A DNA stretch of 64,000 nt, taken from contig NC_089589.1 in the NCBI RefSeq assembly GCF_019320115.1, positions 22,034,580 through 22,098,579 on the forward strand, given 5' to 3'. Within the stretch, counting starts at the first letter, position 1. Each line of letters begins with the position of its first letter. This DNA is from Miscanthus floridulus (Eukaryota > Streptophyta > Magnoliopsida > Poales > Poaceae). The translations under genes and the position numbers were made by a program. The notes beneath the pieces are model-generated. The model made no database searches. It had not been told where the DNA came from and saw nothing but the letters and a program-made list of their open reading frames with translations. Shown piece by piece: positions 21,980 to 33,474 of the stretch.

Positions 21980-22846
21980 GTTGTATGTAATGCAAGTGCC
22001 TTTATATATGTTATTATATTATATACACGCACATAGATGTAATGGCCCAGCTAGATACACAGTGTGGAATCTCATGATGAGTGTTCTTTTGTTTTTATCT
22101 CGTGCAACTGCGGCGGTTGTGTGCGTAACTTGAAAGGCAGTACTCAGATTGCTGGGATGATGCGTTTCTTGATTGTTGTCCAGCACTCAAAATCTTAACT
22201 TGGATTTTGGTCAGAATTTCACCTGATTCGCTTGTGATGGGAGGAACTTCCGAGCTTCATTATTATTGCAAATGATGATGCCACAAAGTGTGCTCCAATG
22301 ATGCCTCACTTATTGAATGGCAGTGCGCGAAATATGGGAGTTGATATCTTTTCGTCCATGATGTCTTGTTAAACAAGTTGCTTAAAGAGACATGTTGGTT
22401 TGAAACATGGAGACTTGTCCTTCGTTTTGCACGACTCGCGGAATATAAACTATGGGATGTTTGGTCTCTGGAGGTAGTCCATCTTCATCTTATTTCTATT
22501 TTTTTTTAATTTAGAGTGTGGAATGAGTTGATGCATCGTAAGCTAATAATTAGTATCAGTACGAGAAATGAAGTCATTTTACTAAACTTGTTATGGGTCA
22601 TCTCATCTAGAATGATTGAGTCTACCAAACAAACACTCTAGAAATTACTAGTTTTTGAATGTGATATCAAACTCACGGTGTAATCTGAGACTATATGGGG
22701 TTATACAATGGGCATGTTTGGACAAATTAGGAGTAATTGTTAGCTAGTTAAAATTAGCTCATGTATGTTTTTTTAGTGGACGATTCAGGCGGAAGAAGCG
22801 GAGTTGTGCGGGCAGAAGTGCGCACGCTGGCCCTAGCAACGCCACA
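21980..22846. other. Intergenic stretch with weak MITE-like ends
   Basis: No gene. GGATGTTTGGTCTCTGG at about 22456 and ACCAAACAAACACTC at about 22625 may be the two ends of a diverged MITE, and GGGCATGTTTGGACAAATTA at about 22709 a truncated one. Neither has a checked target duplication. Confidence 0.3.
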
Positions 22847-22855
22847 AATATATTA

Positions 22856-23901
22856 GGGTTAAGTCCAATTTACACCCTCCAACTTGCAGCAAAGTTCGGA
22901 TTTCAACCTCGAACTTCAAAACCGGACAACTTTGGCCCTCCAACTCTCAAAAAAGTTCAACTTTCAACCTTCTGGGCGGTTTTGTGGGTGAACAGTAACT
23001 TTGATATTTTCGGGAGCGCCGAAATTTTATATTATTTTTTCGAGCATCTTAACGTCCTCAAATGAAAAAACTCAAAACTACAAAGTTGTAGATCTCATCG
23101 AGGTCTAGAATTTACATATAAAAATTATCTTCATCCGACATCGTATTAAAGGGTTTTCTATTTTTTGAAATTTGAGTCTCATCACGCGATAAAATATGGT
23201 GCTGAAATTTTATATTATTTTTTCGAGCATTTTACTGTCCTCAAATGAAAAAACTCAAAACTACAAAGTTGTAGATCTCATCGAGGTATACAATTTACAT
23301 ATAAAAATTATCTTCATCCGACATCGTATTGAAGGGTTTTCTATTTTTTGAAATTTGAGTCTCATCACGCGTGAAACAATTTTGTCGCGTGATGAGACTG
23401 AAATTTTAAAAAATAGAAAACCCTTCAATACGATGTCGGATGAAGATAATTTTTATATGTAAATTGTAGACCTCGACGAGATCTACAACTTTGTAGTTTT
23501 GAGTTTTTTCATTTGAGGAAAGTAAGATGCTCGAAAAAATAATATAAAATTTCAGCACCATATTTTATCGTGTGATGAGACTCAAATTTCAAAAAATAGA
23601 AAACCTTCAATACGATGTCGGATAAATATAATTTTTATATGTAAATTGTAGACCTCAATGAGATCTACAACTTTGTAGTTTTGATTTTTTTCATTTGAGG
23701 ACGTTAAGATGCTCGAAAAAATAATATAAAATTTCGGCGCTCCCGAAAATATAAAAAGTTACTGTTCACCCACAAAACCGCCCAGAAGGTTGAAAGTTGA
23801 ACTTTTTCGAGAGTTGGAGGGCCAAAGTTGTCCGGTTTTGAAGTTCGAGGTTAAAATCCGAACTTTGCTACAAGTTGGAGGGTGTAAATTGAACTTAACC
23901 C
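22856..23901. mobile_element. Foldback Mutator-like element, 1046 bp, 9-bp target duplication
   Basis: Left end GGGTTAAGTCCAATTTACAC and the complement of the right end GGGTTAAGTTCAATTTACAC pair, and the pairing runs to a centre near 23380, so almost the whole element is one inverted repeat. AATATATTA flanks both sides (22847-22855 and 23902-23910); a 9-bp duplication is the Mutator hallmark. Each arm contains two copies of a unit of about 170-180 bp that includes ACAAAGTTGTAGATCTCATC. No transposase. A transcript would fold into a long hairpin. Confidence 0.88.
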
Positions 23902-24190
23902 AATATATTACTACCTTTTGGAAAAAAACTTTTATGCAGCACCGCCGCATGCCGATCCTGCGGCGACACGGTTTAGATGGACCATACGTGTCCTGCTGGC
24001 CCACAAGCGAGATGGCTGCAGCTTCTTGGCCTTATGTGGTATGGAACGAGGGGTGGGGCCATGGAACACGTGTCACCCAACATGCCATGTCGTACATGCT
24101 TATCTGTGCGGTGTCGCAGAGAATTTTTTTTCCTACCTTTTGTGAGACTGCATGGCATATGCATGCTTTATTTCCAATTTCACCATATAA

Positions 24191-24432
24191 GGCCTTGTTT
24201 AGATCACTCCAAAATTCCAAGTTTTTTCACTCTCTCTTCATCACATCAATTTTTGGACGCATGCATGGAGCATTAAATGTAGGTAAAAAAAATAACTAAT
24301 TGTACAGTTTAGTTGGAAATCACGAGATGAATCTTTTGAGCTTAGTTGGTCCACGATTGGACAATATTTACCAAATAAGACGAAAGTGCTACTATTCATC
24401 GGGTTGAAAAAATCTTCAATCTAAACAAGGCC
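24191..24432. mobile_element. MITE, GGCCTTGTTTAG ends, TAA target duplication, 242 bp
   Basis: Left end GGCCTTGTTTAGAT, complement of right end GGCCTTGTTTAGATTG, TAA at 24188-24190 and 24433-24435. This end type is very common in Andropogoneae genomes. It lies about 60 bp upstream of the duplicated G-box of the DUF1618 gene. Confidence 0.8.
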
Positions 24433-24493
24433 TAAATACAGTTCCACGAAATTTTTCCCGTCCGCGATACATGCATGGAAAACGGATCTACCG

Positions 24494-24551
24494 ACCACGT
24501 GGTAAACGTGGAGAGCAACTATACCACGTGGTAAACGTGGAGAACAACTAT
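24494..24551 (+). promoter_or_regulatory. 29-bp tandem repeat with two G-boxes
   Basis: Two copies (24494 and 24523) of a 29-bp unit that starts ACCACGTGGTAAACGTGG and ends in CAACTAT, differing at one base. Each contains the palindromic G-box CCACGTGG plus a second ACGTG core. It lies 136-193 bp upstream of the ATG at 24687. G-boxes bind bZIP and bHLH factors and pairs with ACGT cores often act in ABA or light responses; the role here is inferred. Confidence 0.6.
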
Positions 24552-24600
24552 ACAATTGTTCATGAAAACGGATCCAGACAAATCTGAGGAGCCCCCACCA

Positions 24601-24608
24601 CATATATG
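24601..24608 (+). promoter_or_regulatory. Putative TATA box of the DUF1618 gene
   Basis: CATATATG is 79 bp upstream of the ATG and 50 bp downstream of the G-box repeat, a suitable spacing for a short leader. Confidence 0.4.
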
Positions 24609-24686
24609 AGCCCATCGATCATCTCAAGTCCCTGTCCCTAGGGAATAGGGCAAACTAACCAACGTTGACCGGCGGCGGCGGGGGCC

Positions 24687-26027
24687 ATGGAAGCCCAAAC
24701 GGCGCACCCTCCCTCCGGTCCGTCCTCCGGCGCCTACCCACGGTGGGTCATGCTCGAGCGGCGTTGCTATTGCAGCATCGGCGTCGGCAACTCCTCTTGC
24801 TCCACGGCCGACGCCAAGACTCAGGCAGCCGCCCGCACCAGCACCGGCCACATGATCCAAGTCTCCCTCAGCCTCGCAGAGCCCCTGTCAACTTCGAGAT
24901 TATGCGTCCAGGTTTCTGACGGCGTCGAAGTACAGAAACACAATTGTAAGGTGCTGGCGGCGCACGGCGATTCTGTGCTCATCGTGGTTCCTGTCCTTGA
25001 CGAGAATCATCAGTACTACTACTACAAGGCAGACCACTTCGTCTACAACGCGGGAGATGCCGCTGCGGACCCCCCACGGCCACCGTCGTTATCGCTGCTC
25101 CCGCCTTTGTACCAGTATCACACCGAGGAGGAGGAGGACGAGGAGGAGGAGGAGGTGGAGGAGGAGGAGAACCCTGCGCCTCGAGATCTGGCTGCTTTTG
25201 CCATCGGCCTCCTGCGCCGTGGCGAGGACGAGCTCGTGGTGGCGGGGCTCAGGACGGGCTGTTCGGTGGAGGACGCACCGGAGCTGAAGGTGGCCGAGCT
25301 TTGCCTGTTCCGTTCCGGGGAGTGGAGCGTCCGGCGCCTTCCCATCGACGGCGACGCCAGTGAAGGCTGGGACGAACTGCCTTCAGTGTGGCACACGGCC
25401 GTCCTCCCTGTCGGGGACCGGCAACTCTGCTGGGTGCACTTCTCGCGCGACGTCCTGGTGATCTGCGACGACGTGTTCGAGGAGAGCCCCAGACTGCGAT
25501 ATCTACGGCTCCCCATGGATCCCCGTTTGGGCTCGCTATCGAACCGCAACGTGTGCACCACCGCCGGCGACCGCGTGCTGAAGTTTGTCAACATCTTCCC
25601 CCGCTGCTGCTGCGGCGGCGCAGGTGCCTCCTGCTGCAAACGTTCCCTCCACGCCTACACCATACACACCTGGATGCTGAGAATGGACGACATGGAGTGG
25701 ATAAAGGACGGCATGGTCGACGCCACTGAGCTCTGGGCGCTCGACGCATACAAGGGCCTCCCACGCGTCCCACTTGAGTGTCCCGTCGTGAGCATGTACG
25801 AACCAAATGTCATCTACTTCCAGTTGCGAGAGAGTTACCATGTCAAAAATTGTATTGACGACACGATATGGCTGCTGAAGGTCGATATGAGAAGCAAGAC
25901 AATACAATCATTCAACGGAGATGGGCTTTCATGCATGTTGCATAAGCTAATCCCCAGCAATGTATCGCAATTCTTCTATACTTATCCAAGTAACGCTAGT
26001 GATGGTGCATTGACGGAGCAAAGATAG
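24687..26027 (+). CDS. DUF1618-domain protein (grass F-box-like-associated family)
   Basis: A single uninterrupted frame of 446 codons. The ATG has a strong context (GGGGCCATGG). Residues about 53-120 form the N-terminal conserved part; 147-162 is an acidic run of E and D; residues about 235-280 (WHTAVLPVGDRQLCWVHFSR and the following DDVFEESPRLRYLRLP) match the core of DUF1618, a family greatly expanded in grasses and of unknown function. A cysteine-rich patch lies near residue 300-315. No signal peptide or membrane segment. The TAG at 26025-26027 is followed in the same frame by 98 more open codons that look like the usual C-terminus of this family, so the gene may be truncated by a nonsense change. 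A second, broken copy begins at 51897. Confidence 0.8.
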   Translation: MEAQTAHPPSGPSSGAYPRWVMLERRCYCSIGVGNSSCSTADAKTQAAARTSTGHMIQVSLSLAEPLSTSRLCVQVSDGVEVQKHNCKVLAAHGDSVLIVVPVLDENHQYYYYKADHFVYNAGDAAADPPRPPSLSLLPPLYQYHTEEEEDEEEEEVEEEENPAPRDLAAFAIGLLRRGEDELVVAGLRTGCSVEDAPELKVAELCLFRSGEWSVRRLPIDGDASEGWDELPSVWHTAVLPVGDRQLCWVHFSRDVLVICDDVFEESPRLRYLRLPMDPRLGSLSNRNVCTTAGDRVLKFVNIFPRCCCGGAGASCCKRSLHAYTIHTWMLRMDDMEWIKDGMVDATELWALDAYKGLPRVPLECPVVSMYEPNVIYFQLRESYHVKNCIDDTIWLLKVDMRSKTIQSFNGDGLSCMLHKLIPSNVSQFFYTYPSNASDGALTEQR

Positions 26028-26324
26028 ATGGGCATTGAGAGGCCACCGATAGTCGTCGTTGATGAGCAGACAGTAAGAGAGGACGATGCCAACAATCCAA
26101 TGTTGCAATCTTCGTCGTTCATGGAGCCTTCTGATCAAGCATCAGAAATCTTTGAGGCCCTTCTACAGATATCTAGGTACGGTTTGGATGGTGATGAGCT
26201 GAAAGCGTATAGCATACTTGTCCAGGACAACGGCCGCCTGTTTAGATCTCTCTTAAGATTACCAAAGAATATGAGGAAGGATTGGTTGCTGATGGAGATT
26301 ATTAAGGCTAGTCAAGCTTATTGA
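26028..26324 (+). pseudogene. Separated C-terminal part of the DUF1618 gene
   Basis: In the same frame as the preceding CDS and directly after its TAG, 98 codons encode EALLQISRYGLDGDELKAYS and a tail with LVQDNGRLFRSLLRLP and RKDWLLMEIIKASQ. Such a tail (scattered short repeats of the type 'leucine-rich, KDWLLMEIKAS') ends many grass DUF1618 proteins, from memory. The simplest reading is one ancestral frame of 545 codons split by a single stop. The alternative is an intron or read-through at 26025. Confidence 0.6.
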
Positions 26325-26643
26325 CCCAGCGTCAACTCTTTATGCAGCTCAGGCTTGCTTCCTATGGCCTGGCAAGTTGTGTGTCATGTGTCACAGAATT
26401 TCGAACTAGTATAATGCTTGACACTTTTGTGAGTACAAGACTCTGTTCTTTTTTTTTTTTTTAGAATTTCAGGGCAATGCCCGGTCATTGCATTATCACA
26501 AGGACCACAGTAACAGTTTAGGCACTGGTGTTCCATTATCCAGAAAATAAACCAACATGACGCTCAAACAGCACTCCCAACTCCCTCTCAAACAGCAAAG
26601 CACAGAGTAACTACGACTCTCATATTACATGTTACAATCTTTC

Positions 26644-28597
26644 TCAAAGCCTAAGAAGCTGACCCATTTTTCTTTGGGCTCCAGACAGACAGGTATCTGA
26701 AGCAACAACCAACCTCTTCTGAACTTCCTCAGGATAAGTCCTCTGCTTCCAGTCCAAGGCCGATTTGTACATTAATTTCTCCCATTCGTTTTCCACCTTG
26801 TTCAGCCAGGCAACCTTGGCAGACTGGTTGCCACTCTTCTTAGCTTCTCCAATTTGAGACTGAACTCCGTTCTCTTCTCCATTGGGCATAGCAGGGTCCA
26901 GCTTGTGAGCATATTCAGAATTGTAATCAGTAATGAAAGCACACTCCTCCATACAACACCCTGAAAACACATATCATTTCTTAGTTTCCAGAGCCCCCAC
27001 AGGGCAGCAGCACAAAACATATCATCAACTAAGCATCTACTATTATTAATCCACATTTGACCAATTCACAAGAAGTCCATTCCTACATTCCTCCCCAAAA
27101 TGTCAGACAAATAACACCACATCTGTTTGGCAACTGCACAATCAAAAAATAAATGGTTCACTGATTCTTTCTCACTACAAAAAAGGCAAGAAGGATCATT
27201 TACTTTCCTTCTAAGACTTAAATTATCCCTAGTTAACACCTTATTCTTAGAAAAAAGCCAGAGGAAGAAATGTACTCTGGGTGGAACTTTGAGATTCCAT
27301 ACAGCAGGAACATGGACAGACTTAACTCCTCTAAAATTTATGACTTTGTAAAGAGATTGGGAAGAGTACACCCCCCCCCCCCCCCCTAGAATTAAAAGTC
27401 CAAATCAAGGAGTCTTCCTCTTCTAAAAACACAATAGTAGAAGCTAGCTGGATAATTTCTTGCCATCTAATCATAAGTCTCTCATCCACTCCTCTTCTAA
27501 AAGTACATTTCAGATCTACTCCATCCCATAAGTCAAACACTGACTGAGTTTTTTCATTGACAAACACATAGATGTCCCAAAACTGAATAGCTAAACTAGA
27601 TGATCCTAACCAGTTATCCTCCCAAAACCTCACTTTCTTACCATTGCCAATATGCCATCTGTAACCCATCTTTGCTGCCCTGGCAGCCCAAATCATACCT
27701 TTGAAAAAACTAGAACTACCAGTTGTGTTACTATAGAAGATATTAGGCCTATCAGTATTATACTTATGATCAATCAACTGTTTCCAAAGCTTATTCTCAT
27801 CTAGACTATATCTCTTAACCCAGGAAGCCAATAGAAAAATATTTAAATCTCTTAGATTTGGAATACCTAGACCTCCAAACTCTTTAAGCAGACTAACTGT
27901 ATCCCAGTTAACTAGATGATACCTATGTGCCTCAGGATTATCATTCCATAAACAATTGGCCATATGAGTATGAATGATCCTAATTGCCCATTTTGGAAAC
28001 TTAATAAAGGAGAGAAGATAAACTGGTATACTTGCCAAACAGGCCTTAATAAGAACTACTCTAGCAGCATATGACAAAAGCTTCCCTCTCCAACCTGCTA
28101 TCCTCTTAAGCATCTTATCTACCAGAGGTTGAATGTCTTCTCTCCTTAAATTATCATAGTGCAGAGGAATACCTAAATATTTAATAGAAACTCTCCTAAA
28201 GGACAGGAGAAAAAGTGAGAAAGATCATGGGCCTCTAAGTCACTCAAATTCATAGGAATGATCTCACTTTTATGGAAATTGACCCTCATGCCTGAAATCT
28301 GCTCAAACCATAAAAGAATACTTTTTAGATTGACTAGATGACTCTCTTCTACATCAGTGAACAAAATTGTATCATCAGCATATTGGAGGGCTATAATGCC
28401 CACTTCTCTAAAACCTGACGCTAGACCTTTTACCAAACCAAGCTTTGCCCCCTTCAGGAGCATCTTAGTTAACAGATCACTAACTAAGTTAAACAGCAGA
28501 GGGGATAAAGGATCCCCATGCCTAAGACCTTTTCCAGTCTTAAAGAAAGAGCTTTCCTCACCATTTAAGCAAACTCCAACATAGCCCTTTTTGACTA
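26644..28597 (-). pseudogene. LINE reverse transcriptase, C-terminal half and zf-RVT
   Basis: From the copia border downward on the minus strand: a GKGLRHGDPLSPLLFNL motif, then ALQYADDTILF (the YADD active site) near 28370, the thumb-like WRGKLLSYAARVVLI at about 28090, and the zf-RVT region with NLKVPPRVHFFLWL and CLFCSEKESVNHLFFDC near 27150-27290. The frame breaks at a run of 16 C on the plus strand (27371-27386) and near 28150-28200. Upstream amino acids continue at 35077-35779. Reverse transcriptase would copy the LINE RNA at a nicked target. Confidence 0.85.
27371..27386. repeat. Homopolymer of 16 C
   Basis: An uninterrupted C run inside the LINE where its frame shifts. Either a slippage mutation or an assembly error. 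Confidence 0.9.
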
Positions 28598-28602
28598 TTT
28601 TC

Positions 28603-29614
28603 TGTTGGATATATTATGGGCTTGGCCCGTATAATATTTAATAAATTAAATAAAACTCTATGGTCCGTAACATTAAGCGTTGTATGGTTTAATACCGTAC
28701 GGGATTTTGACTAAACGTTGACTCAGCTTATTTGGTTGGAAATTATCCATCTTAATTGAGAAGCTGAGAAAAGGATACAGGAGTGCCACACGCGCGCGCC
28801 GCCGCTCCCGCCGCCGGTCGGGCCGGGCAGGGCCGTGGGCGTGGGCGTGGGCCTTGGGCCGTGGCTGTGGGCGTGGGCCGTGGCAGGCAGGCGGGCGGGC
28901 GTGGCCAGGTTTTGCCACTTATTCCACATAATTATGGGAGTTTCTCTCCTTTATGGTGGAGGCGAGTTGATTGCGCCGGTTACCGTCTCTTCGTGTCTCT
29001 GTCTCCTGAGTTCCTCCGCTGGCTTTCTCTCTCCCCACCACAGGCATAGAAGTAGAAGTCCTCCGACAGTCTAATTTCCTCTCTTCGCTTCCGAGAGACC
29101 ACATCTCAGCCGCCCTTTGGCTTTCCCCGTCCCGTACCTCTGCGTGCACGGAGCAACGGGAGAGCAGGTGCCTCCGGAACCCTCGTCCGCCTACGAACCT
29201 TGCACGGGGTGTGCGGCGATTAGGTTTTTGGGGACCAATTCCACGACTCCTCGTTCAAGACGTCTTCTTCCTGGTGATCGCTCGCAGAACAGCAATGTGT
29301 CTTCTTCCCGGGGACCGTTTGTGGGACTGCACTGCGAACATCTTCCTGCATCGACTGTGGTCCACAACTTCGAGCAACGCACTATGTCTAGTGCGAATGG
29401 AGCCTCCGATGCCCTCGGCATGGGACCCTCTGCTGGGTACACTCTTAACTCTCTGATTACCATACTTTGCGTACTTACTGTATCGATCGGTATGTCATAC
29501 TTGCATGCTGTAGCGTTTGTTAGTGATATACACATGCACATATATGTTGTCACAAACCTGCTGATGTTTTATTTCTGGATTAAATTGACCATGAAAATAC
29601 CTAATTATCTAACA
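28603..29614 (+). repeat. Copia 5' LTR
   Basis: Matches 34014-35071 throughout apart from substitutions and a GC-rich length difference near 28795-28910. Contains CACGCGCGCGCC and a GGGCGTGG-rich segment. Ends with CCTAATTATCTAACA. Confidence 0.9.
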
Positions 29615-30688
29615 ATTCAAAAACCTAATGTTAGGCAATTTTCTATCAAGATGGTGTTGTGGTTGACTGCTATGAACTGCTATCAAGCCGCACAGGGGAA
29701 GCCTGAACAATTTACTCCTGAGGAGGAGCAAAAGTTCTTAGCTGCCGATAACCTGTTTCGAGGCGCCGTGATTAGTGCACTTCATAGTAAGTATGAGAAA
29801 AACTGCATATCTTGCACATCAGGCAAAGAATTATGGGATGCTCTTGAGGCAAAGTTTGGAGTTTCTGATGCTGGTAGTGAGCTATACCTTATGGAGCAGC
29901 TGTATGACTACAAAATGGTTGAAAACCGTTCTGTAGTGGAACAGGCTCATGAGATACAGGCGCTAGCAAAGGAACTAGAACATTTTCCATGTTTGTGGCC
30001 AGCGGTATAATCGCTAAGCTGCCACCTTCTTAGAGAGATTTTGCTACTTCTCTAAAAACACAAGAGACAAGAGTTTAGCATGGCTGAGCTTATTGGATCT
30101 CTTGATGTTGAGGAGAGGGCGAGAGCAAAAGAGAACCGTGGAAAAGGAGTCGAGTCTTCCGCTGCCAATATGGTGCAGAAGAAAAACTCATTTGCATCCT
30201 GTAATAATAAAAAGAAGAAGAACGAGCAAGAGAACAACAATATAAAGTCTAAGCAAACTGCTCAGTTTAAGAAGAAAAACAACAAGAAAGGTGGAGGTTG
30301 TTTTGTTTGCGGGAGTGATGAGCATTGGGCAAGTGCGTTCCCAGACCGTAAATATAAGCAAGAAAAGAAATCAGCAAACGTGGTCATTAGCGAGACTGGA
30401 GGAGGAACATCTGGGTATGGTAATTCTTTATCTTTTATTCTTTCAGATTATCTTTCACCTGAGTGGTGGATGGATAGCGATGCTAATATTCATATGTATG
30501 CTGATGTTTCTTTGTTTACTTCCTATCAGGCCGGCAGGACTGGAGCCTTGCTGATGGGAAACGGTTCGCATGCGCGTGTTCTTGGTGCTGGTACGGTCGT
30601 TCTGAAGTTTGCTTCGGGAAAGACGGTGCTATTAAAGAATATGCAGCATGTCCCCTCCATCAAGAAGAATCTTGTTAGCAGTTCTTAA
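29615..30688 (+). pseudogene. Copia gag and protease region
   Basis: UBN2-type gag begins almost at the LTR border (KPNVRQFSIKMVLWLTAMN) with GKELWDALEAKFGVSDAGSE. The frame shifts near 29990-30080 and a TAG occurs there. The zinc knuckle at about 30300-30345 reads CFVCGSDEHWASAF, so the last cysteine of CX2CX4HX4C is lost. The protease motif reads WWMDSDANIH near 30465, where the family has an aspartate-threonine/serine-glycine type active site, so this site is also altered. Confidence 0.85.
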
Positions 30689-33474
30689 ATGTGTCGCGAT
30701 GGCTTTAAAATTGTGCTTGAGTCCAATAAGTGTGTTGTGTCGAGACATGGAATATTTATTGAAAAAGGTTATGATTACGGAGACTTGTTCCGCTTATCTT
30801 TGCTTGATGATGTGTGTAATAAAGTAGTGAACAATGTTAATGTTTCGGATGAGTCGAATATATGGCATTCACGACTTTGTCACATTAATTTTGGCTATCT
30901 CATGTGGCTTGCAAATCTGAATTTAATCCTAAAATGTAACTTAGTCAAATATTCTAAGTGCCAGGTGTGTGTGCAATTGAAGCAACCGCGCAAACCTCAC
31001 AAGGCTGCTGAGGCGAGGAACTTGGCACCATTAGAACTCGTTCATTCTAATTTATGCGAAATGAATGATGAATTGACTAAAGGTGGTAAATGATACATCA
31101 TGACATTTATAGATGATTGTACTAGATTTTGCTACGTGTATTTATTGAAAAGTAAAGATGAAGCGTTGCATTATTTTAAAGTCTATAAAGCTAAGGTAGA
31201 AAATCAACTTGAGAAAAAAATCAAACGTTTGTTGTTCGATCACGGAGGAGAATATTTCTCAAATGAATTTTCTAAGTTTTGCGCGGTGCATGGAATTATT
31301 CATGAGAGGATGCCACCATACTCACCATAGTCTAATGGGATTGCAGAGAGAAAGAACCGCACTCTAACTGATTTGGTTAATGCCATGTTAGAGACTGCGG
31401 GACTATCTAAGGAATGGTGAGGTGAGGCTATATTGACAGCGTGTCATGTCCTGAATAGAGTGCCCACAAAGAACAAAGAAGTTACACTATTCGAGGAATA
31501 GGAGAAGAGATTAATCCTTTCTTACCTGCGAACTTGGGGTTGTTTGGCAAAGGTGAATGTGCCAATAAATAAAAAGCGAAAGCTTGGACCAAAGACAGTT
31601 AATTATGTTTTTCTTGGTTATGCTATTCACAACGTGGGTTATAGATTTTTAATTATAAATTCTAGTGTTCCTGATATGGCTATTGATATAATCATGGAAT
31701 CTAGAGACGCTATATTTTTTTAGAATAAATTTCTCATGAAAAATATACCTAGCACGACTGGTCATGAATTTATAATTCTCCATGAGCATGAAAATTTTAT
31801 TCTAATAGAACAAATTGAGGAACCCTATATGCAAAATCCTAAGGAGGATGACACTATAGTCACTAGGAAAAGTAAGAGATAGAGGACTGCAAAATCTTTT
31901 GGTGATGACTATATTGTGTACCTTGTGGATGACACACCAACGACCATTGAAGAGGCATATTCCTCTCTGGATGCTGACTTATGGATGGAAGCAGTACGGA
32001 GTGAGATGGATTCTATTATGTCTAATGGAACTTGGGAAATAGTTGATCGTCCTTATGGGTGCAAGCCTATAGGGTGCAAATGGGTGTTCAAGGAAAAGCT
32101 TAGGCCTGATGGTACTATCGAGAGGTACAAGGCAAGACTTGTGGCCAAGGGTTATACTCAAAAGGAAGGTGAGGATTTCTTTGATACTTATTCACCGGTT
32201 GCCCGATTGACTACAATTCGAGTTTTGCTTTCCCTGATAGCCTCTTATGGTCTTATCGTTCATTAAATGGATATTAAGATAGCTTTCCTAAATGGAGAGT
32301 TAGAGGAGGAGATCTATATGGATCAGCCGAATGGGTTTATAGCAAATAGTCAAGAAGGCAAGGTGTGTAAATTATTAAAGTCATTATATGGCCTAAAACA
32401 AGCTCCTAAACAGTAGCATGAGAAGTTCGACAGAACTCTAATATCTGCTGGCTTTGTTGTGTATGAAGCTGACAAATGTGTGTGCTATCGGTATGGTGGG
32501 GTGAAGGAGTTATTTTGTGCTTATATGTTGATGACATACGGATCTTTGGATCCAGCCTCAAAGTGATTGAGGAGGTGAAGGAATTTTTATCTAATAATTT
32601 TGAAATGAAAGATTTGGGAGAGGCTGATGTTATTCTTAATATCAAGCTTCTGAGAGAAGGTGATGGTGGGGTAACTCTGTTATAATCCCACTTTGTGGAA
32701 AATGTGCTGAGTCACTTTGTGTTTAGTGACTGTGAACCTACTCCTATACCTTATGACCCTAGTGTGCTATTGATGAAAAATCGGAGAATAGCAAGGGATC
32801 AATTGAGATATTTCTAGATCATTGGTTCGCTCATGTATCTTGCTAGTGCAACAAGGCCTGACATCTCATTTGCTGTGTGCAAGCTAAACCAGTTTGTGTC
32901 AAACCCGGGAGATGATCACTAGCGTGCTCTTGAGAGAGTGATGCACTATCTAAAAGGCACTATGAGCTATTGTATTCGTTATACCGGACACCCGAAAGTG
33001 CTGGAAGGCTATTGTGATGCCAACTGGATCTCTGATGCTAATGAGCTTTATGCCATAAGTGGATATGTGTTTTCGCTTGGAGGTGGTGCTGTTTCCTGAA
33101 AGTCTTGCAAGCAGACTATCTTAACGAAGTCTACAATGGAAGCAGAACTCATATTATTAGACACGGATGGCTCTGAGGCCAAGTGGCTTCGTGATCTCCT
33201 TATGGATTTACCGGTTGTTGAAAAACCCATACCGGCTATTTCTATGAACTACGATAACTAGACTATGATTAAGGTTAACAGTTCTAAGGATAACATGAAG
33301 TCCACAAGGCATGTTAAGAGACGACTAAAATCTGTCAGAAAATTGAGAAACTCCAGAGTAATAGCGTTGGACTATGTTCATACATCTAACAATCTGGCAG
33401 ATCAATTCACTAAGGGTCTGTCACGCAATATGATAGAAAGTGCATCGAGAGAGATGGGTTTGAGACCCACATGA
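30689..33474 (+). pseudogene. Copia integrase, reverse transcriptase and RNase H
   Basis: Integrase: HHCC-type region with WHSRLCHINFG and CQVCVQLKQ (30870-30990), catalytic core FIDDCTRFCYVY (31100) and AERKNRT (31340). Reverse transcriptase: [26 protein letters not shown] (31980-32110), LYVDDIRIFG (about 32520-32555, the YVDD site). RNase H: SATRPDISFAV, the acidic motif DANW at about 33020, and the C-terminal LADQFTKGLS. Stops lie at 31091, 31328, 31418, 31499, 31880, 32264, 32414, 32683, 32815, 32920, 33097 and 33259, so it cannot make the polyprotein. Confidence 0.9.

Noticed and set aside
24997..25729. Alternative frames over the DUF1618 gene, both strands
   Set aside because: Shadows of the 446-codon frame that has the domain match and a good start context.
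29117..29614. Start of the 297-residue frame as a gene start
   Set aside because: This part lies within the copia 5' LTR and is repeated in the 3' LTR; only the part after 29614 is gag.
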